From: Bordetella genomosp. 12
GTDB lineage: Bacteria; Pseudomonadota; Gammaproteobacteria; Burkholderiales; Burkholderiaceae_B
Assembly (NCBI RefSeq): GCF_002261355.1
Contig: NZ_NEVU01000003.1
Coordinates: 1,426,001-1,490,000 of the forward strand
Direction: 5' to 3'
Length of the DNA: 64,000 nucleotides
In this document: piece by piece, positions 28,260-38,513 of the stretch
How positions within the stretch are numbered: the first letter of the stretch is position 1
Layout: every line of letters begins with the position of its first letter
Translations under genes and position numbers: made by a program
Notes under the pieces: generated by a model
Database searches by the model: none
The model's input: the letters and a program-made list of their open reading frames with translations, nothing else
Told to the model about the DNA's origin: nothing

Positions 28260-29420
28260 ATGAACGCATCCGCTCTGCCCCAAGGCGCCCTGGCCGGCTG
28301 CCGAGTCATTGATCTGTCGCGCGTGCTGGGCGGCCCTTACTGCACCCAGATGCTGGCCGACCATGGCGCCGATGTCCTCAAGATCGAGCCGCCCGACGGC
28401 GACGAGACGCGCGGCTGGGGCCCGCCGTTTGCCGACGGCGTGGCGGGAGGCTCGGCCTCCTACTTCGCCGGCGTCAACCGCAACAAGCGCGGCATCACAC
28501 TGAACCTGGCGCGGCCCGAAGGGCGTGCCTTTCTGCTCGGGCTGCTGGCCGACGCCGATGTCGTGGTGGAGAACTTCAAGCCCGGCACCATGGAAAAATG
28601 GGGCTTGGGCTATGAGCGCCTGAAGGCCGACTTCCCGCGCCTGATCCATTGCCGCGTCAGCGGCTTTGGCGGCGACGGCCCCCTGGGCGGCCTGCCGGGT
28701 TACGACGCCTGCGCGCAAGCCATGTGCGGCCTGATGAGTGTCAATGGCGAGCGCGACGGCCCGCCCACGCGCGTGGGCCTGCCCGTGGTGGACATGGTCA
28801 CGGGCCTGAACGCCGCCTCGGCCATTCTGCTGGCGCTCTACGAACGCGAGCGCAGCGGCCTGGGCCAGTTTCTGGACATCACGCTGTATGACTGCGCCAT
28901 CTCGCTGCTGCACCCGCATGCGGCCAATTACTTCTATGGCGGCCAGGTCCCCCAGCGCAGCGGCAATGCCCATCCCAACATCGCGCCCTACGAAACCTTC
29001 GCCACCGCAGCCGGCGAGATTTTCCTGGCCGTGGGCAACAACCGCCAGTTCGCGGGCCTGTGCGAGACCCTGGGCGCGCCCGAACTCGCCAGCGACCCAC
29101 GCTTTGCCGATAACGCCGCACGCCTGACCCATCGCCCGGCGCTGCGCGAGGCCTTGAGCGGCCTGCTGCGTGCGCACCAGGCCGCCGAGCTGGCAGAACG
29201 CCTGCTCAAGCACGGGGTGCCGGCCGCGGCCGTGCAGGATGTCGCCGAAGTCCTCGATCATCCCCATACGCACCACCGGGGCATGGTGCTCGAAGACGCA
29301 AGCTATCGCGGCATCGCCAGCCCCATCAAACTGTCGCGCACCCCGGCCAGCCTGCGTCGCGCGCCGCCGGCCAAGGGCGAGGCCAACGCCGAGCTCGGCG
29401 TGCCCCCCGAAGCAGCCTGA
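28260..29420 (+). CDS. CoA-transferase family III (CaiB/BaiF)
   Basis: 386 residues. The family III hallmarks are the opening RVIDLSRVLGGPYCTQ, VNRNKRGITLNL and the LPGYDACAQAMCG segment, whose Asp is the acyl-anhydride-forming nucleophile of formyl-CoA transferase relatives. It would move CoA from a donor thioester onto the carboxylic acid delivered through the Bug receptor, making the substrate for the acyl-CoA dehydrogenase. Translation is probably coupled to the Bug gene. Confidence 0.92.
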   Translation: MNASALPQGALAGCRVIDLSRVLGGPYCTQMLADHGADVLKIEPPDGDETRGWGPPFADGVAGGSASYFAGVNRNKRGITLNLARPEGRAFLLGLLADADVVVENFKPGTMEKWGLGYERLKADFPRLIHCRVSGFGGDGPLGGLPGYDACAQAMCGLMSVNGERDGPPTRVGLPVVDMVTGLNAASAILLALYERERSGLGQFLDITLYDCAISLLHPHAANYFYGGQVPQRSGNAHPNIAPYETFATAAGEIFLAVGNNRQFAGLCETLGAPELASDPRFADNAARLTHRPALREALSGLLRAHQAAELAERLLKHGVPAAAVQDVAEVLDHPHTHHRGMVLEDASYRGIASPIKLSRTPASLRRAPPAKGEANAELGVPPEAA

Positions 29421-29477
29421 ACCCCGGGATCCGCCCCCCGATTTTCCGGGGCGGCGGCTCCCACTACAATCCGGGTT

Positions 29478-31225
<1,748 letters not shown>

Positions 31226-31230
31226 TTGAT

Positions 31231-31431
31231 ATGCAGATCACGCTCAACGGCCAGGCGCGCGAGTTGCCGGCCGGCACCACCGTTCTCGGCCTGCTCGACA
31301 CCCTCGGTTATACGGGCAAGCGCGTCGCGGTCGAGCGCAATGGCGACATCGTGCCCAAAAGCCAACACGCCGGCACCCCGCTGGCCGACGGCGACCAGGT
31401 GGAAATCGTCGTGGCCGTCGGCGGCGGCTGA
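31231..31431 (+). CDS. thiS: Sulfur carrier protein ThiS
   Basis: 66 residues with the beta-grasp opening MQITLNGQARELPAGTTV and the diglycine C-terminus (VAVGGG) that is adenylated and thiocarboxylated during thiazole synthesis. It is too short for most gene finders but unmistakable. It starts 5 bp after pip. Its usual partner thiG is not next to it; the following gene is a BON-LysM protein with its own leader. Confidence 0.93.
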   Translation: MQITLNGQARELPAGTTVLGLLDTLGYTGKRVAVERNGDIVPKSQHAGTPLADGDQVEIVVAVGGG

Positions 31432-31505
31432 GCCCGGCAGGCTAGCAAGCTGTTACAACCTCGTCATTTCGCCGACATGCCTGCTTGACCATAATCGGTC
31501 CTAGC

Positions 31506-31527
31506 GCCGGGGTCAGCCGACCCCGGC
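31506..31527 (+). terminator. Hairpin between thiS and the BON-LysM gene
   Basis: Perfect 9-bp arms GCCGGGGTC and GACCCCGGC around AGCC. No T tract follows, so it may be a weak terminator or mRNA-stabilising element. Confidence 0.35.
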
Positions 31528-31564
31528 CCTCGTTGTCATCAACAACCGGAAAAGGGACAAGACC

Positions 31565-32011
31565 ATGGGCCTGCTCAGTTTCATCAAGGATGTCGGCGAA
31601 AAACTCTTTGGCGCCAGCGAAGCCAAGGCCGCCACGGCGGAAGAACTGAAGAAAGAACTCGACAAGCATGGTTTGTCGGCCTCCAACCTCGACATCAGCG
31701 TCAATGGCGATACCGTCACGGTCAGCGGCGAAGCCGCCTCGACCGAAGAGGCCGAAAAAATCGCGCTCGCCCTGGGCAATACCGTGGGCGTGGCCAAGGT
31801 GGACAACCAGCTCACGGCCAAGCAGGCCGCCCCCGAAGCCAAGATGTACACCGTGCAAAAGGGCGACACGCTGTGGAAGATCGCCGAAGCGCAATATGGC
31901 AAAGGCAAGGGCGGCCAGTACAACGTCATCTTCGAGGCCAACAAGCCCATGCTCAGCGACCCGGACAAGATCTATCCGGGGCAGGTGCTGCGCATCCCCC
32001 CGCTGTCGTAA
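31565..32011 (+). CDS. kbp: BON and LysM domain protein (Kbp/YgaU-like)
   Basis: 148 residues with the same two-domain build as E. coli Kbp (YgaU). A BON domain covers about residues 20-90 (ISVNGDTVTVSGEA), and a C-terminal LysM domain covers 97-146 (YTVQKGDTLWKIAE to PGQVLRIP). Kbp binds potassium in the cytoplasm. No signal peptide is visible, in line with that family. A ribosome site AAGGGAC precedes the ATG, and a strong terminator follows at 32,095. Confidence 0.9.
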   Translation: MGLLSFIKDVGEKLFGASEAKAATAEELKKELDKHGLSASNLDISVNGDTVTVSGEAASTEEAEKIALALGNTVGVAKVDNQLTAKQAAPEAKMYTVQKGDTLWKIAEAQYGKGKGGQYNVIFEANKPMLSDPDKIYPGQVLRIPPLS

Positions 32012-32094
32012 ACCGCATTCAGATCGGGCCGGCCGACCCCGCAGCGTTGGCTGGCCTGTGCCGGCGCGGGCTATCCCGTCAGTGCCGGCGGATT

Positions 32095-32123
32095 CGGCCA
32101 AACGCGATGTTTGGCCGTTTTTT
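32095..32123 (+). terminator. Rho-independent terminator
   Basis: A perfect 9-bp stem (CGGCCAAAC, loop GCGAT, GTTTGGCCG) is followed by six T. It ends the plus-strand BON-LysM transcript; ffh converges from the other side. Confidence 0.9.
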
Positions 32124-32158
32124 ATGCGCCGCGCGGGCCGCGCGCGGCGCCGGCGCGA

Positions 32159-33571
32159 TCAACGGCCAAAGCCGCCGAAGCGCCCCATGCCCTTCAGGCC
32201 GCCCATGGCGCGCATCATCTTGGCCATGCCGCCTTTTTTCATCTGCTTCATCATGCCCTGCATCTGCTCGAACTGATTGAGCAGGCGGTTGACTTCCTGC
32301 ACCGGCACGCCAGCGCCGGCGGCGATGCGGCGTTTGCGCGACGCCTTGATGAGCTCGGGCTTGGCGCGCTCGCCAGCCGTCATCGAGTTCAGGATGCCTT
32401 CGGTGCGGCGCAATTGCTTTTCGGCCTGGCCGCCCTGCAACTGGCCCGCGGCCTGTTGAAACTGCGACGGCAGCTTCTCCAGCAGGGAGTTCATGTCGCC
32501 CAGTTTCTTGACCTGGCCCAGTTGCTCGCGGAAATCGTTCAGGTCGAACTTATCGCCCGACTTGATCTTCTTGGCGAGCTTCTCGGCCTCGGCGATATCG
32601 ATGTTCTTCTGCGCCTGCTCGACCAGCGACACGATGTCGCCCATGCCCAGCACGCGTTGCGCCATCCGCTCGGGATGGAAAGCCTGCAGGCCGTCGAGTT
32701 TTTCGGAGACCCCGACGAACTTCAAGGGCTTGCCGGTGATGTGCCGCACCGACAGCGCCGCGCCGCCGCGCGCATCGCCATCGAGCTTGGTCAGCACCAC
32801 GCCGGTCAGGGGCAAGGCATCGGCAAAGGCGCGCGCGGTGTTGACCGCATCCTGGCCCTGCATGGCGTCGACGACGAACAGCGTTTCCACCGGCTTGACC
32901 AGCGCGTGCAGCGCGGCGATCTCGCGCATCATGGCTTCGTCGATGCCCAGGCGGCCGGCCGTATCGACGATCAGCACGTCATAGTGATGGCGGCGGGCAT
33001 GCTCGACCGCGTTGCGGGCGATGTCTTCGGGCTTCTGGCTCGGATCCGACGGCAGGAAATCCACCCCCACCTGGGCGGCCACGCTCTTGAGCTGGTCGAT
33101 GGCCGCGGGACGATAGACGTCGGCCGACACCACCAGGACCTTTTTCTTGCCGGTCTTGCGCCCGCCCTGGGTGTGTTCGCCCTCGGACAGCCAGCGAGCC
33201 AGCTTGCCGGTCGTGGTCGTCTTGCCCGCGCCCTGCAGGCCGGCCATGAGGATGACGGCCGGCGGCTGCACGGCCAGCGACAGCTCGCCGCTGCCCGGCC
33301 CCAGATCGCCGCCCATGAGGGAGGTCAGTTCTTTGTGCACCACCCCGACCAGGGCCTGACCCGGCGTCAGGCTGGAGGAGACCTCCTCGCCCAGGGCCCT
33401 CTCTTTGACGCGGGCGACGAAGTCGCGCACCACGGGCAGGGCCACGTCGGCTTCCAGCAGCGCCATGCGCACTTCGCGCAGCATCTCCTGGGTGTTGGCC
33501 TCGGTCAGGCGGGCTTCGCCGCGCAGCGTCTTGACGACGCGCGACAGGCGTTGAGTAAGGTTATCGAGCAT
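32159..33571 (-). CDS. ffh: Signal recognition particle protein Ffh
   Basis: 470 residues. An N-domain four-helix bundle is followed by the GTPase domain with G1 GLQGAGKTTTTGKLA, DTAGR and TKLDGDARGGAALS. A methionine-rich M domain near the C-terminus (FEQMQGMMKQMKKGGM) binds 4.5S RNA and signal sequences. The length is slightly above E. coli Ffh. It is divergent from the CcsA-like gene at 33,689, an arrangement common in proteobacteria. Confidence 0.97.
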   Translation of the reverse strand: MLDNLTQRLSRVVKTLRGEARLTEANTQEMLREVRMALLEADVALPVVRDFVARVKERALGEEVSSSLTPGQALVGVVHKELTSLMGGDLGPGSGELSLAVQPPAVILMAGLQGAGKTTTTGKLARWLSEGEHTQGGRKTGKKKVLVVSADVYRPAAIDQLKSVAAQVGVDFLPSDPSQKPEDIARNAVEHARRHHYDVLIVDTAGRLGIDEAMMREIAALHALVKPVETLFVVDAMQGQDAVNTARAFADALPLTGVVLTKLDGDARGGAALSVRHITGKPLKFVGVSEKLDGLQAFHPERMAQRVLGMGDIVSLVEQAQKNIDIAEAEKLAKKIKSGDKFDLNDFREQLGQVKKLGDMNSLLEKLPSQFQQAAGQLQGGQAEKQLRRTEGILNSMTAGERAKPELIKASRKRRIAAGAGVPVQEVNRLLNQFEQMQGMMKQMKKGGMAKMMRAMGGLKGMGRFGGFGR

Positions 33572-33688
33572 GAGAGGCGTTTCCGCTTAAACTAATTGAT
33601 TGAACGGGACCGCGCTGGCCGCAAAGGCCGGCAGCGGGCGATGTCAGCGGGTGACATTTGCCCTGCTCCCACCCAGACAACGGTTTTT

Positions 33689-34531
33689 ATGTCATCAGGC
33701 ATTGTATTTCACGCCGTGGCCGCACTGGTCTACGCCGTGCTTGGCGCCTCGATGTGGCGCCGCCTGCAGCAGGCCGGCAGCGTCGAGCAGACCGGCAAAA
33801 TCGCCCGGATCTGCCTGCTCGGCGCCTTGGTCGTGCATGGATACGCCCTGCGCGAGGCCATGTTGGGGACAGATCATATCTTCATCGGTTGGGCCCTGGC
33901 CCTGTCGGCGGCCATGTGGCTGGGTCTGATCATGTTCTGGATAGAGAGCCTGTTCATCCGCATCGACGGCGTGCAATTGCTGCTATTGCCCGCCGCCACG
34001 CTGGCGACCCTGCTGGCCGCCCTCTTTCCGCAGGGAGTGGCCGTGCCGCATGCGGGCACCCCCTGGTTGCGCATACACCTTATCATCGCTTTGGCCGCCT
34101 ATGGCCTGATCACCATCGCGGCGCTGCACGCCATGCTCATGGCGCTGCTGGATCGCCACCTGCACCGCCCGCTCGATGCGCCCGCCGCGCGCAGCATCAT
34201 CGGCCGGGTGCTGGACGCCCAGCCGCCGCTGCTGGTGCAAGAGCAACTGCTGTTTCGCATCATCTTCATCGGTTTTCTGGTGCTCAGCGCGGCGGTGGCC
34301 ACCGGTTCGGTAGCATCCATCCTGCTGACCGGCCGCATCCTGCCCTTTGACCACAAAACCATCTTTACCCTGCTGTCCTGGCTGACCTTCGGCGGCCTGC
34401 TGGTGGGCCGCCAGGCGCGCGGCTGGCGCGGCCGGGTGGCGCTGCGCTGGACGGTGGCGGGCTTTTGCTTTCTGATCCTCGCCTATACCGGCAGCCGGTT
34501 CGTGCTGGAAATGATTCTGCATCGGAGTTGA
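33689..34531 (+). CDS. CcsA/YpjD-family inner-membrane cytochrome c assembly-like protein
   Basis: 280 residues with about eight hydrophobic segments. It belongs to the cytochrome c assembly (CcsA/CcmC-like) family and, by its place beside ffh, corresponds to E. coli YpjD. Conserved histidines in the periplasmic loops (for example in RIHLIIALAAYG) could contact haem. The start ATG at 33,689 begins with a membrane helix; the upstream extension is not hydrophobic. Its exact role in haem or cytochrome biogenesis is not established. Confidence 0.85.
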   Translation: MSSGIVFHAVAALVYAVLGASMWRRLQQAGSVEQTGKIARICLLGALVVHGYALREAMLGTDHIFIGWALALSAAMWLGLIMFWIESLFIRIDGVQLLLLPAATLATLLAALFPQGVAVPHAGTPWLRIHLIIALAAYGLITIAALHAMLMALLDRHLHRPLDAPAARSIIGRVLDAQPPLLVQEQLLFRIIFIGFLVLSAAVATGSVASILLTGRILPFDHKTIFTLLSWLTFGGLLVGRQARGWRGRVALRWTVAGFCFLILAYTGSRFVLEMILHRS

Positions 34532-34536
34532 CGCTG

Positions 34537-34794
34537 GTGGGCAAGATAATTTTCTGGTTCTTCGCCATCCTGGTCGTGCTGACCGTCTGGCGCATGCTCA
34601 ACGCGCGCAACGGCCGCAGCCCGCGCGCCGGCGCCGCGCCGCGCCGCCCGGGCGGGCCGCCCGCGGCCAAGGCCGCCGAGCCCATGGTGCGCTGCACACA
34701 CTGCGGCATCCATGTGCCTCGCTCCGAGGCCGTGCTGCAAAACGGCCAGACCTGGTGCAGCCTCGAACACGCCCGGCTGGGGCCGCCGCGATAG
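34537..34794 (+). CDS. PP0621-family small membrane-anchored zinc-ribbon-like protein
   Basis: 85 residues. An N-terminal helix (IIFWFFAILVVLTVW) is followed by a basic Arg/Pro/Gly linker and then MVRCTHCGIHVPR...CSLEH, a likely C-x2-C...C-x3-H zinc site. It matches the PP0621 family found after ypjD-like genes. The GTG at 34,537 is chosen because GGAG lies eight bases upstream; a TTG at 34,528 is the alternative. Function unknown. Confidence 0.8.
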   Translation: MGKIIFWFFAILVVLTVWRMLNARNGRSPRAGAAPRRPGGPPAAKAAEPMVRCTHCGIHVPRSEAVLQNGQTWCSLEHARLGPPR

Positions 34795-34848
34795 GCAAGC
34801 TGCGGTCGGGCCTGCATAATGCGGCTTGACCCTGAACTGCCTTGCGCC

Positions 34849-35427
34849 ATGTCTTTGCAACTGGATCGCCACGGCTGGCTGCGTCCCGCCGCCGCCGTCA
34901 CGCGACTGCCCTCGCCCAATGTCGACGCCCGCCCGCCCCACACGCAGGTCTGCCTGCTGGTGGTGCACAACATCACCCTGCCGCCCGGCGAATTCGGCGG
35001 GCCTTATGTCGCCGACCTCTTCCTGAACCGCCTCGACCTGGACACCCACCCCTGGTTCGCCCGGCTGGCCGGGCTGCGCGTGAGCGCGCATTTCTTCATC
35101 CGCCGCGACGGCAGCATCGTGCAGTTCGCCTCCGTGTATGACCGCGCCTGGCATGCCGGCGTCTCGCGCTTTGAAGGCCGCGAGCGTTGCAATGATTTCT
35201 CGGTGGGGGTCGAGCTCGAGGGCACCGACCATCGGCCCTACACCGATGCACAGTACGCCACCCTGAGCGAGCTGGCCCAGCGCCTGCGCGCGCGGCTGCC
35301 CTTGCGCGCGGCCTGGGGCCATGAAGACATCGCCCCTGGACGCAAAACCGATCCGGGTCCCGCTTTCGATTGGCCGCGCTTTGCGCGCGGCGCAGGCTTT
35401 CCGCGGCGCGCCCTGCCGCCGCGCTAA
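34849..35427 (+). CDS. ampD: 1,6-anhydro-N-acetylmuramyl-L-alanine amidase AmpD
   Basis: 192 residues of the amidase_2 fold. Zinc ligands are visible as H in VVHNITLPPGEFGG, the second H in HAGVSRFEGRERCN and D in GRKTDPGPAFDW. The DFSVGVELEGTD segment is typical of AmpD, which recycles muropeptides in the cytosol and indirectly represses AmpC-type beta-lactamase. The start at 34,849 (MSLQLDRHGW) fits the family N-terminus. Confidence 0.95.
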   Translation: MSLQLDRHGWLRPAAAVTRLPSPNVDARPPHTQVCLLVVHNITLPPGEFGGPYVADLFLNRLDLDTHPWFARLAGLRVSAHFFIRRDGSIVQFASVYDRAWHAGVSRFEGRERCNDFSVGVELEGTDHRPYTDAQYATLSELAQRLRARLPLRAAWGHEDIAPGRKTDPGPAFDWPRFARGAGFPRRALPPR

Positions 35428-35442
35428 CTCCAAGGACAGACC

Positions 35443-36063
35443 ATGCTGAAGATCTGGGGACGGCTAAGCTCCGTCAACGTACAGAAAGTCGTCTGGGCCG
35501 TGCGCGAACTGGCGCTGCCCCACACCCTGACCGAAGCCGGCGGGGCCTTCGGCGGCCTGGATACCCCGGAGTACGGCCGCATGAACCCCAACCGGCGCGT
35601 GCCGGTCATCGACGACGGCGGCTTCGTGCTGTGGGAGTCCAACGCCATCGTGCGCTACCTGGCCGCGCGCTATGGCGCGGGCTCGCTATGGCCCGCCGAC
35701 CCGTGCGTGCGCGCCGACGCCGACCGCTGGATGGATTGGCAAACTACCGAATGGCAGCCGGCTCAAGGCCCGGCCTTTCTGGGGCTGATCCGCACCCCCG
35801 AAGACAAGCGTGACGCCAGCGCCATCGCGCTGTCCGTCAAGCGGGCGACGGCTTGCGCACTGCTGCTGGATCAGGCGCTGCAAGGCCGCGACTTCATCGC
35901 CGGCCCGCAATTCACCATGGGTGACATCCCCCTGGGTTGCGCCACGCACCGCTGGTTCGGCTTGCCCATCGAGCGGCCCGACACGCCCCATCTGGCGGCC
36001 TGGTACCGCCGCCTGATGATGCGCCCGGCCGTCCAGGGCGTGCTGACGCTGCCCCTGAGCTAA
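35443..36063 (+). CDS. Glutathione S-transferase family protein
   Basis: 206 residues. The N-terminal thioredoxin-like domain has NVQKVVWAVRELAL, the cis-proline RVPVIDDG and ESNAIVRYLAARYG, which bind glutathione. The C-terminal helical domain includes FTMGDIPLGCATHRW, where GDI is the N-capping-box region. It is 15 bp after ampD and convergent with livF. The substrate is unknown. Confidence 0.92.
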   Translation: MLKIWGRLSSVNVQKVVWAVRELALPHTLTEAGGAFGGLDTPEYGRMNPNRRVPVIDDGGFVLWESNAIVRYLAARYGAGSLWPADPCVRADADRWMDWQTTEWQPAQGPAFLGLIRTPEDKRDASAIALSVKRATACALLLDQALQGRDFIAGPQFTMGDIPLGCATHRWFGLPIERPDTPHLAAWYRRLMMRPAVQGVLTLPLS

Positions 36064-36071
36064 GCACCTGG

Positions 36072-36092
36072 GGCGGCAGGCCGCCTGCCGCC
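36072..36092. terminator. Hairpin between convergent GST and livF genes
   Basis: A perfect 8-bp stem (GGCGGCAG / CTGCCGCC, loop GCCGC) occupies the 32-bp gap between the two stops. It has no T tract and could act on both strands. Confidence 0.4.
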
Positions 36093-36095
36093 CGC

Positions 36096-36815
36096 CTACA
36101 TCCCCAGATAGGCTTGCCGCACCTCATCGGAGGCGGCCAGCGCCTCGGCCCCGCCTTCCAGGGCGATGCGCCCGCTTTGCATGACATAGGCGCGGGTGGC
36201 CACCTCCAGCGCCTGGTTCATGTTCTGCTCGACCAGCAGCACCGACAGACCATCATCGCGGTTCAGCGCGGCCAGCGCGTCGAAAACCTGCTCCACCAGC
36301 AAGGGCGACAGGCCCAGGCTGGGCTCGTCGATCAGCAACAGACGCGGCCCGCTCATGAGCGCGCGCCCGATGGCCAGCATCTGGCGCTCGCCGCCGGACA
36401 TCGTGCCAGCCAGTTGTTCCTCGCGCTCCTTCAGGCGCGGAAACAGCCGATAGACCCGCTCCAGCCGCTCGGCGAACACGGCCGCGTCGCGCACGGTGTA
36501 GGCGCCCAGGCGCAGGTTCTGCGCCACCGACTGGCGCGCGAACACCCGCGCGCCTTCCGGAATGAGGGCAATCCCCTGAGCCACCAGATGCTGCGGCGGC
36601 GTGCCGGTGATCTCGCGCCCCTCGAACCGCACCCGGCCGCTCTTGGGCCGCACCGCGCCCACGATGGCCATCAAAGTGCTGGACTTGCCCGCGCCGTTGG
36701 CGCCCAGCAGCGCCGTGATCTCGCCGGCCCTCACTTGCAAGGACACATCCCGCACCGCCTGCACGCCGCCATAGGCCACGCTCAGGTTCTCCACTTCGAG
36801 CATCATCTCAGACAC
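36096..36815 (-). CDS. livF: Branched-chain amino-acid-type ABC transporter ATPase LivF
   Basis: 239 residues. The Walker A is GANGAGKSS, the signature is MSGGERQMLAIGRAL and the Walker B is LLLIDEPSLGLSP. It is the second ATPase of the HAAT (hydrophobic amino acid) transporter and the last gene of the minus-strand set. Its start overlaps the livG stop by 8 bp. Which ligand the system carries is not shown by the ATPase. Confidence 0.95.
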   Translation of the reverse strand: MSEMMLEVENLSVAYGGVQAVRDVSLQVRAGEITALLGANGAGKSSTLMAIVGAVRPKSGRVRFEGREITGTPPQHLVAQGIALIPEGARVFARQSVAQNLRLGAYTVRDAAVFAERLERVYRLFPRLKEREEQLAGTMSGGERQMLAIGRALMSGPRLLLIDEPSLGLSPLLVEQVFDALAALNRDDGLSVLLVEQNMNQALEVATRAYVMQSGRIALEGGAEALAASDEVRQAYLGM

Positions 36816-37530
36816 GATGCTTTCTCCCCAGATAGGCTTCGATCACGGCGGGATGGCGCACGATCTCCTGCGGCGGGCCTTCGGCAATCATCTGCCCGAA
36901 ATTCAGCACCAGCACGCGCTGCGCCAGCCGCATCACCACCTCGAGCACATGCTCGACGATGATGAGCGTCACGCCCGCAGCATGTATGCCGCGCAGGATC
37001 TCCGCCAGCGCAATGGCTTCGGAAGGGTTGAGCCCGCCGGCCACCTCATCGAGCAGCAGCATGCGCGGCTCGGTGGCCAGCGCACGCGCCAGCTCGACCC
37101 GCTTCTGCCCGGCGACGTTCAGCCCCGCGGCCTTGACATCATGCCGGTCGGCCAGGCCCACGAGCTCCAGCACCCGCATGGCTTCGCGGCGCGCATCGGC
37201 CAGCCGCGGATGCCGCAGCAAAGCCCCCACCATGGCGTTTTCCAGCACCGTCATCTGGCCGAAACTGCGCGGGATCTGGTACGTGCGCACCAGCCCCAGC
37301 GCGGCGACCTGCTCGGGCTGCTTGCCGGCCAGCGACTCGCCATTGAAAACCACCGTGCCCGAGGTCGGCTCATGGTGGCCCACCAGCCCATTGAACAGCG
37401 TGCTCTTGCCCGCGCCATTGGGGCCGATGATGGCGACGATCTCGCCTTCCTCGACCGACAGCGAAATATCCTTGTTGGCGACCAGACCGCCAAAGCGCTT
37501 GGTCAGGTCCTTGACTTCAAGTAGTGCCAC
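36808..37530 (-). CDS. livG: Branched-chain amino-acid-type ABC transporter ATPase LivG
   Basis: 240 residues. The Walker A is GPNGAGKST and the Walker B is MLLLDEVAGGLNPSE, with the HAAT-specific C-terminal extension FGQMIAEGPPQEI. The signature reads LNVAGQKRVELARAL in place of LSYGQQR, a tolerated variant. It overlaps the livM stop by 14 bp and livF by 8 bp, as expected for coupled translation of a fixed-ratio complex. Confidence 0.95.
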   Translation of the reverse strand: MALLEVKDLTKRFGGLVANKDISLSVEEGEIVAIIGPNGAGKSTLFNGLVGHHEPTSGTVVFNGESLAGKQPEQVAALGLVRTYQIPRSFGQMTVLENAMVGALLRHPRLADARREAMRVLELVGLADRHDVKAAGLNVAGQKRVELARALATEPRMLLLDEVAGGLNPSEAIALAEILRGIHAAGVTLIIVEHVLEVVMRLAQRVLVLNFGQMIAEGPPQEIVRHPAVIEAYLGRKHRV

Positions 37531-38512
37531 GACGCCTCCTCAGGGTCACCAGGCCACCCGGCAGAAAGAGCGTGACCAGCAAAATGGCCAGGCCGAAGAT
37601 CAGCAGATCCAGCCCCAGGCCCGAACTGCCCCAGGCCACCCGCGTGCCTTCGGACAAGGGCAAGAGCAGCGCCGCGCCCAGCCAGGGCCCCACCAGCGTG
37701 CCCACGCCGCCCAGAATGGTGACCAGCACCACCTGCACCGACATGGTCAGGCTGAACATGGACTCCGGATCGATGAAGCCCACGTACATGGCAAAGAAGC
37801 CGCCCCACACGCCGGTCATGCCCGCCGACATCACGAAGGCCAGCATTTTGTAGCGGTCCGCCGGCACGCCCAGGCTGCGCGCGGCGGCCTCGTCGCCATT
37901 GATTGCGCGCCAGTAAAAACCCGTGCGCGAATGCACCAGCAGATAGGTGCACAGAAAGGTCAGGAAAGCCAGGCCCACCGCGATCCAGTAGTAAGGCACT
38001 TTGGTGCGAAACAGCAGCATCCAGGGCGCATCGGCAATCGGCGCTTCCAGGCCCACCGCGCCGCCGGCCCACTCCCAGTTCACCATCAGCAGCAATCCGA
38101 TCTGCAGCAAGGCGATCGTGGCCATCGCGAAGTAATGGCCCGACAAGCGCAAGGTGGGGCCGCCCACCAGCCAGGCCAGCGCGGCGCTGATTACCCCGCC
38201 CAGCGGGATGCCCAACAAGGGCGTGAGCTTCAGGTGCTGCAAGAGCAACAGCGTGGTGTAGGCGCCCACGCCCACGAACACGCCATGCCCGAAAGAAATG
38301 CGCCCCAAAAAGCCGCCCACCAGATTCCAGCACGCGCCCAGCGCGCCGAACATAATGGCCAGCAGCAGCACCTGCAAGGTGAAGGCATCGCGCACCACCA
38401 GCGGCACCAGCGCCAGCAGCAGCGCCACCACCAGGGCGAGCGCCATGGGCCATTTGGGCAGGCCGGCCTCGCCGGGCGCCAGAGTGTGTTTGTCTGTTTG
38501 CGTCATCTGCAT
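37517..38512 (-). CDS. livM: Branched-chain amino-acid-type ABC transporter permease LivM
   Basis: 331 residues with about ten hydrophobic helices. The LivM signature region is EAAARSLGVPADRYK followed by AFVMSAGMTGVWGGFFA, the coupling segment of this permease family. The start ATG overlaps the livH stop region (GGTGGTGAGATG), and a second ATG two codons on is an alternative. Confidence 0.94.
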   Translation of the reverse strand: MQMTQTDKHTLAPGEAGLPKWPMALALVVALLLALVPLVVRDAFTLQVLLLAIMFGALGACWNLVGGFLGRISFGHGVFVGVGAYTTLLLLQHLKLTPLLGIPLGGVISAALAWLVGGPTLRLSGHYFAMATIALLQIGLLLMVNWEWAGGAVGLEAPIADAPWMLLFRTKVPYYWIAVGLAFLTFLCTYLLVHSRTGFYWRAINGDEAAARSLGVPADRYKMLAFVMSAGMTGVWGGFFAMYVGFIDPESMFSLTMSVQVVLVTILGGVGTLVGPWLGAALLLPLSEGTRVAWGSSGLGLDLLIFGLAILLVTLFLPGGLVTLRRRRGTT

Positions 38513-38513
38513 C

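Noticed and set aside
31506-31527. TPP riboswitch near thiS
   Set aside because: It lies downstream of thiS and is a simple hairpin without the thi-box CUGAGA core.
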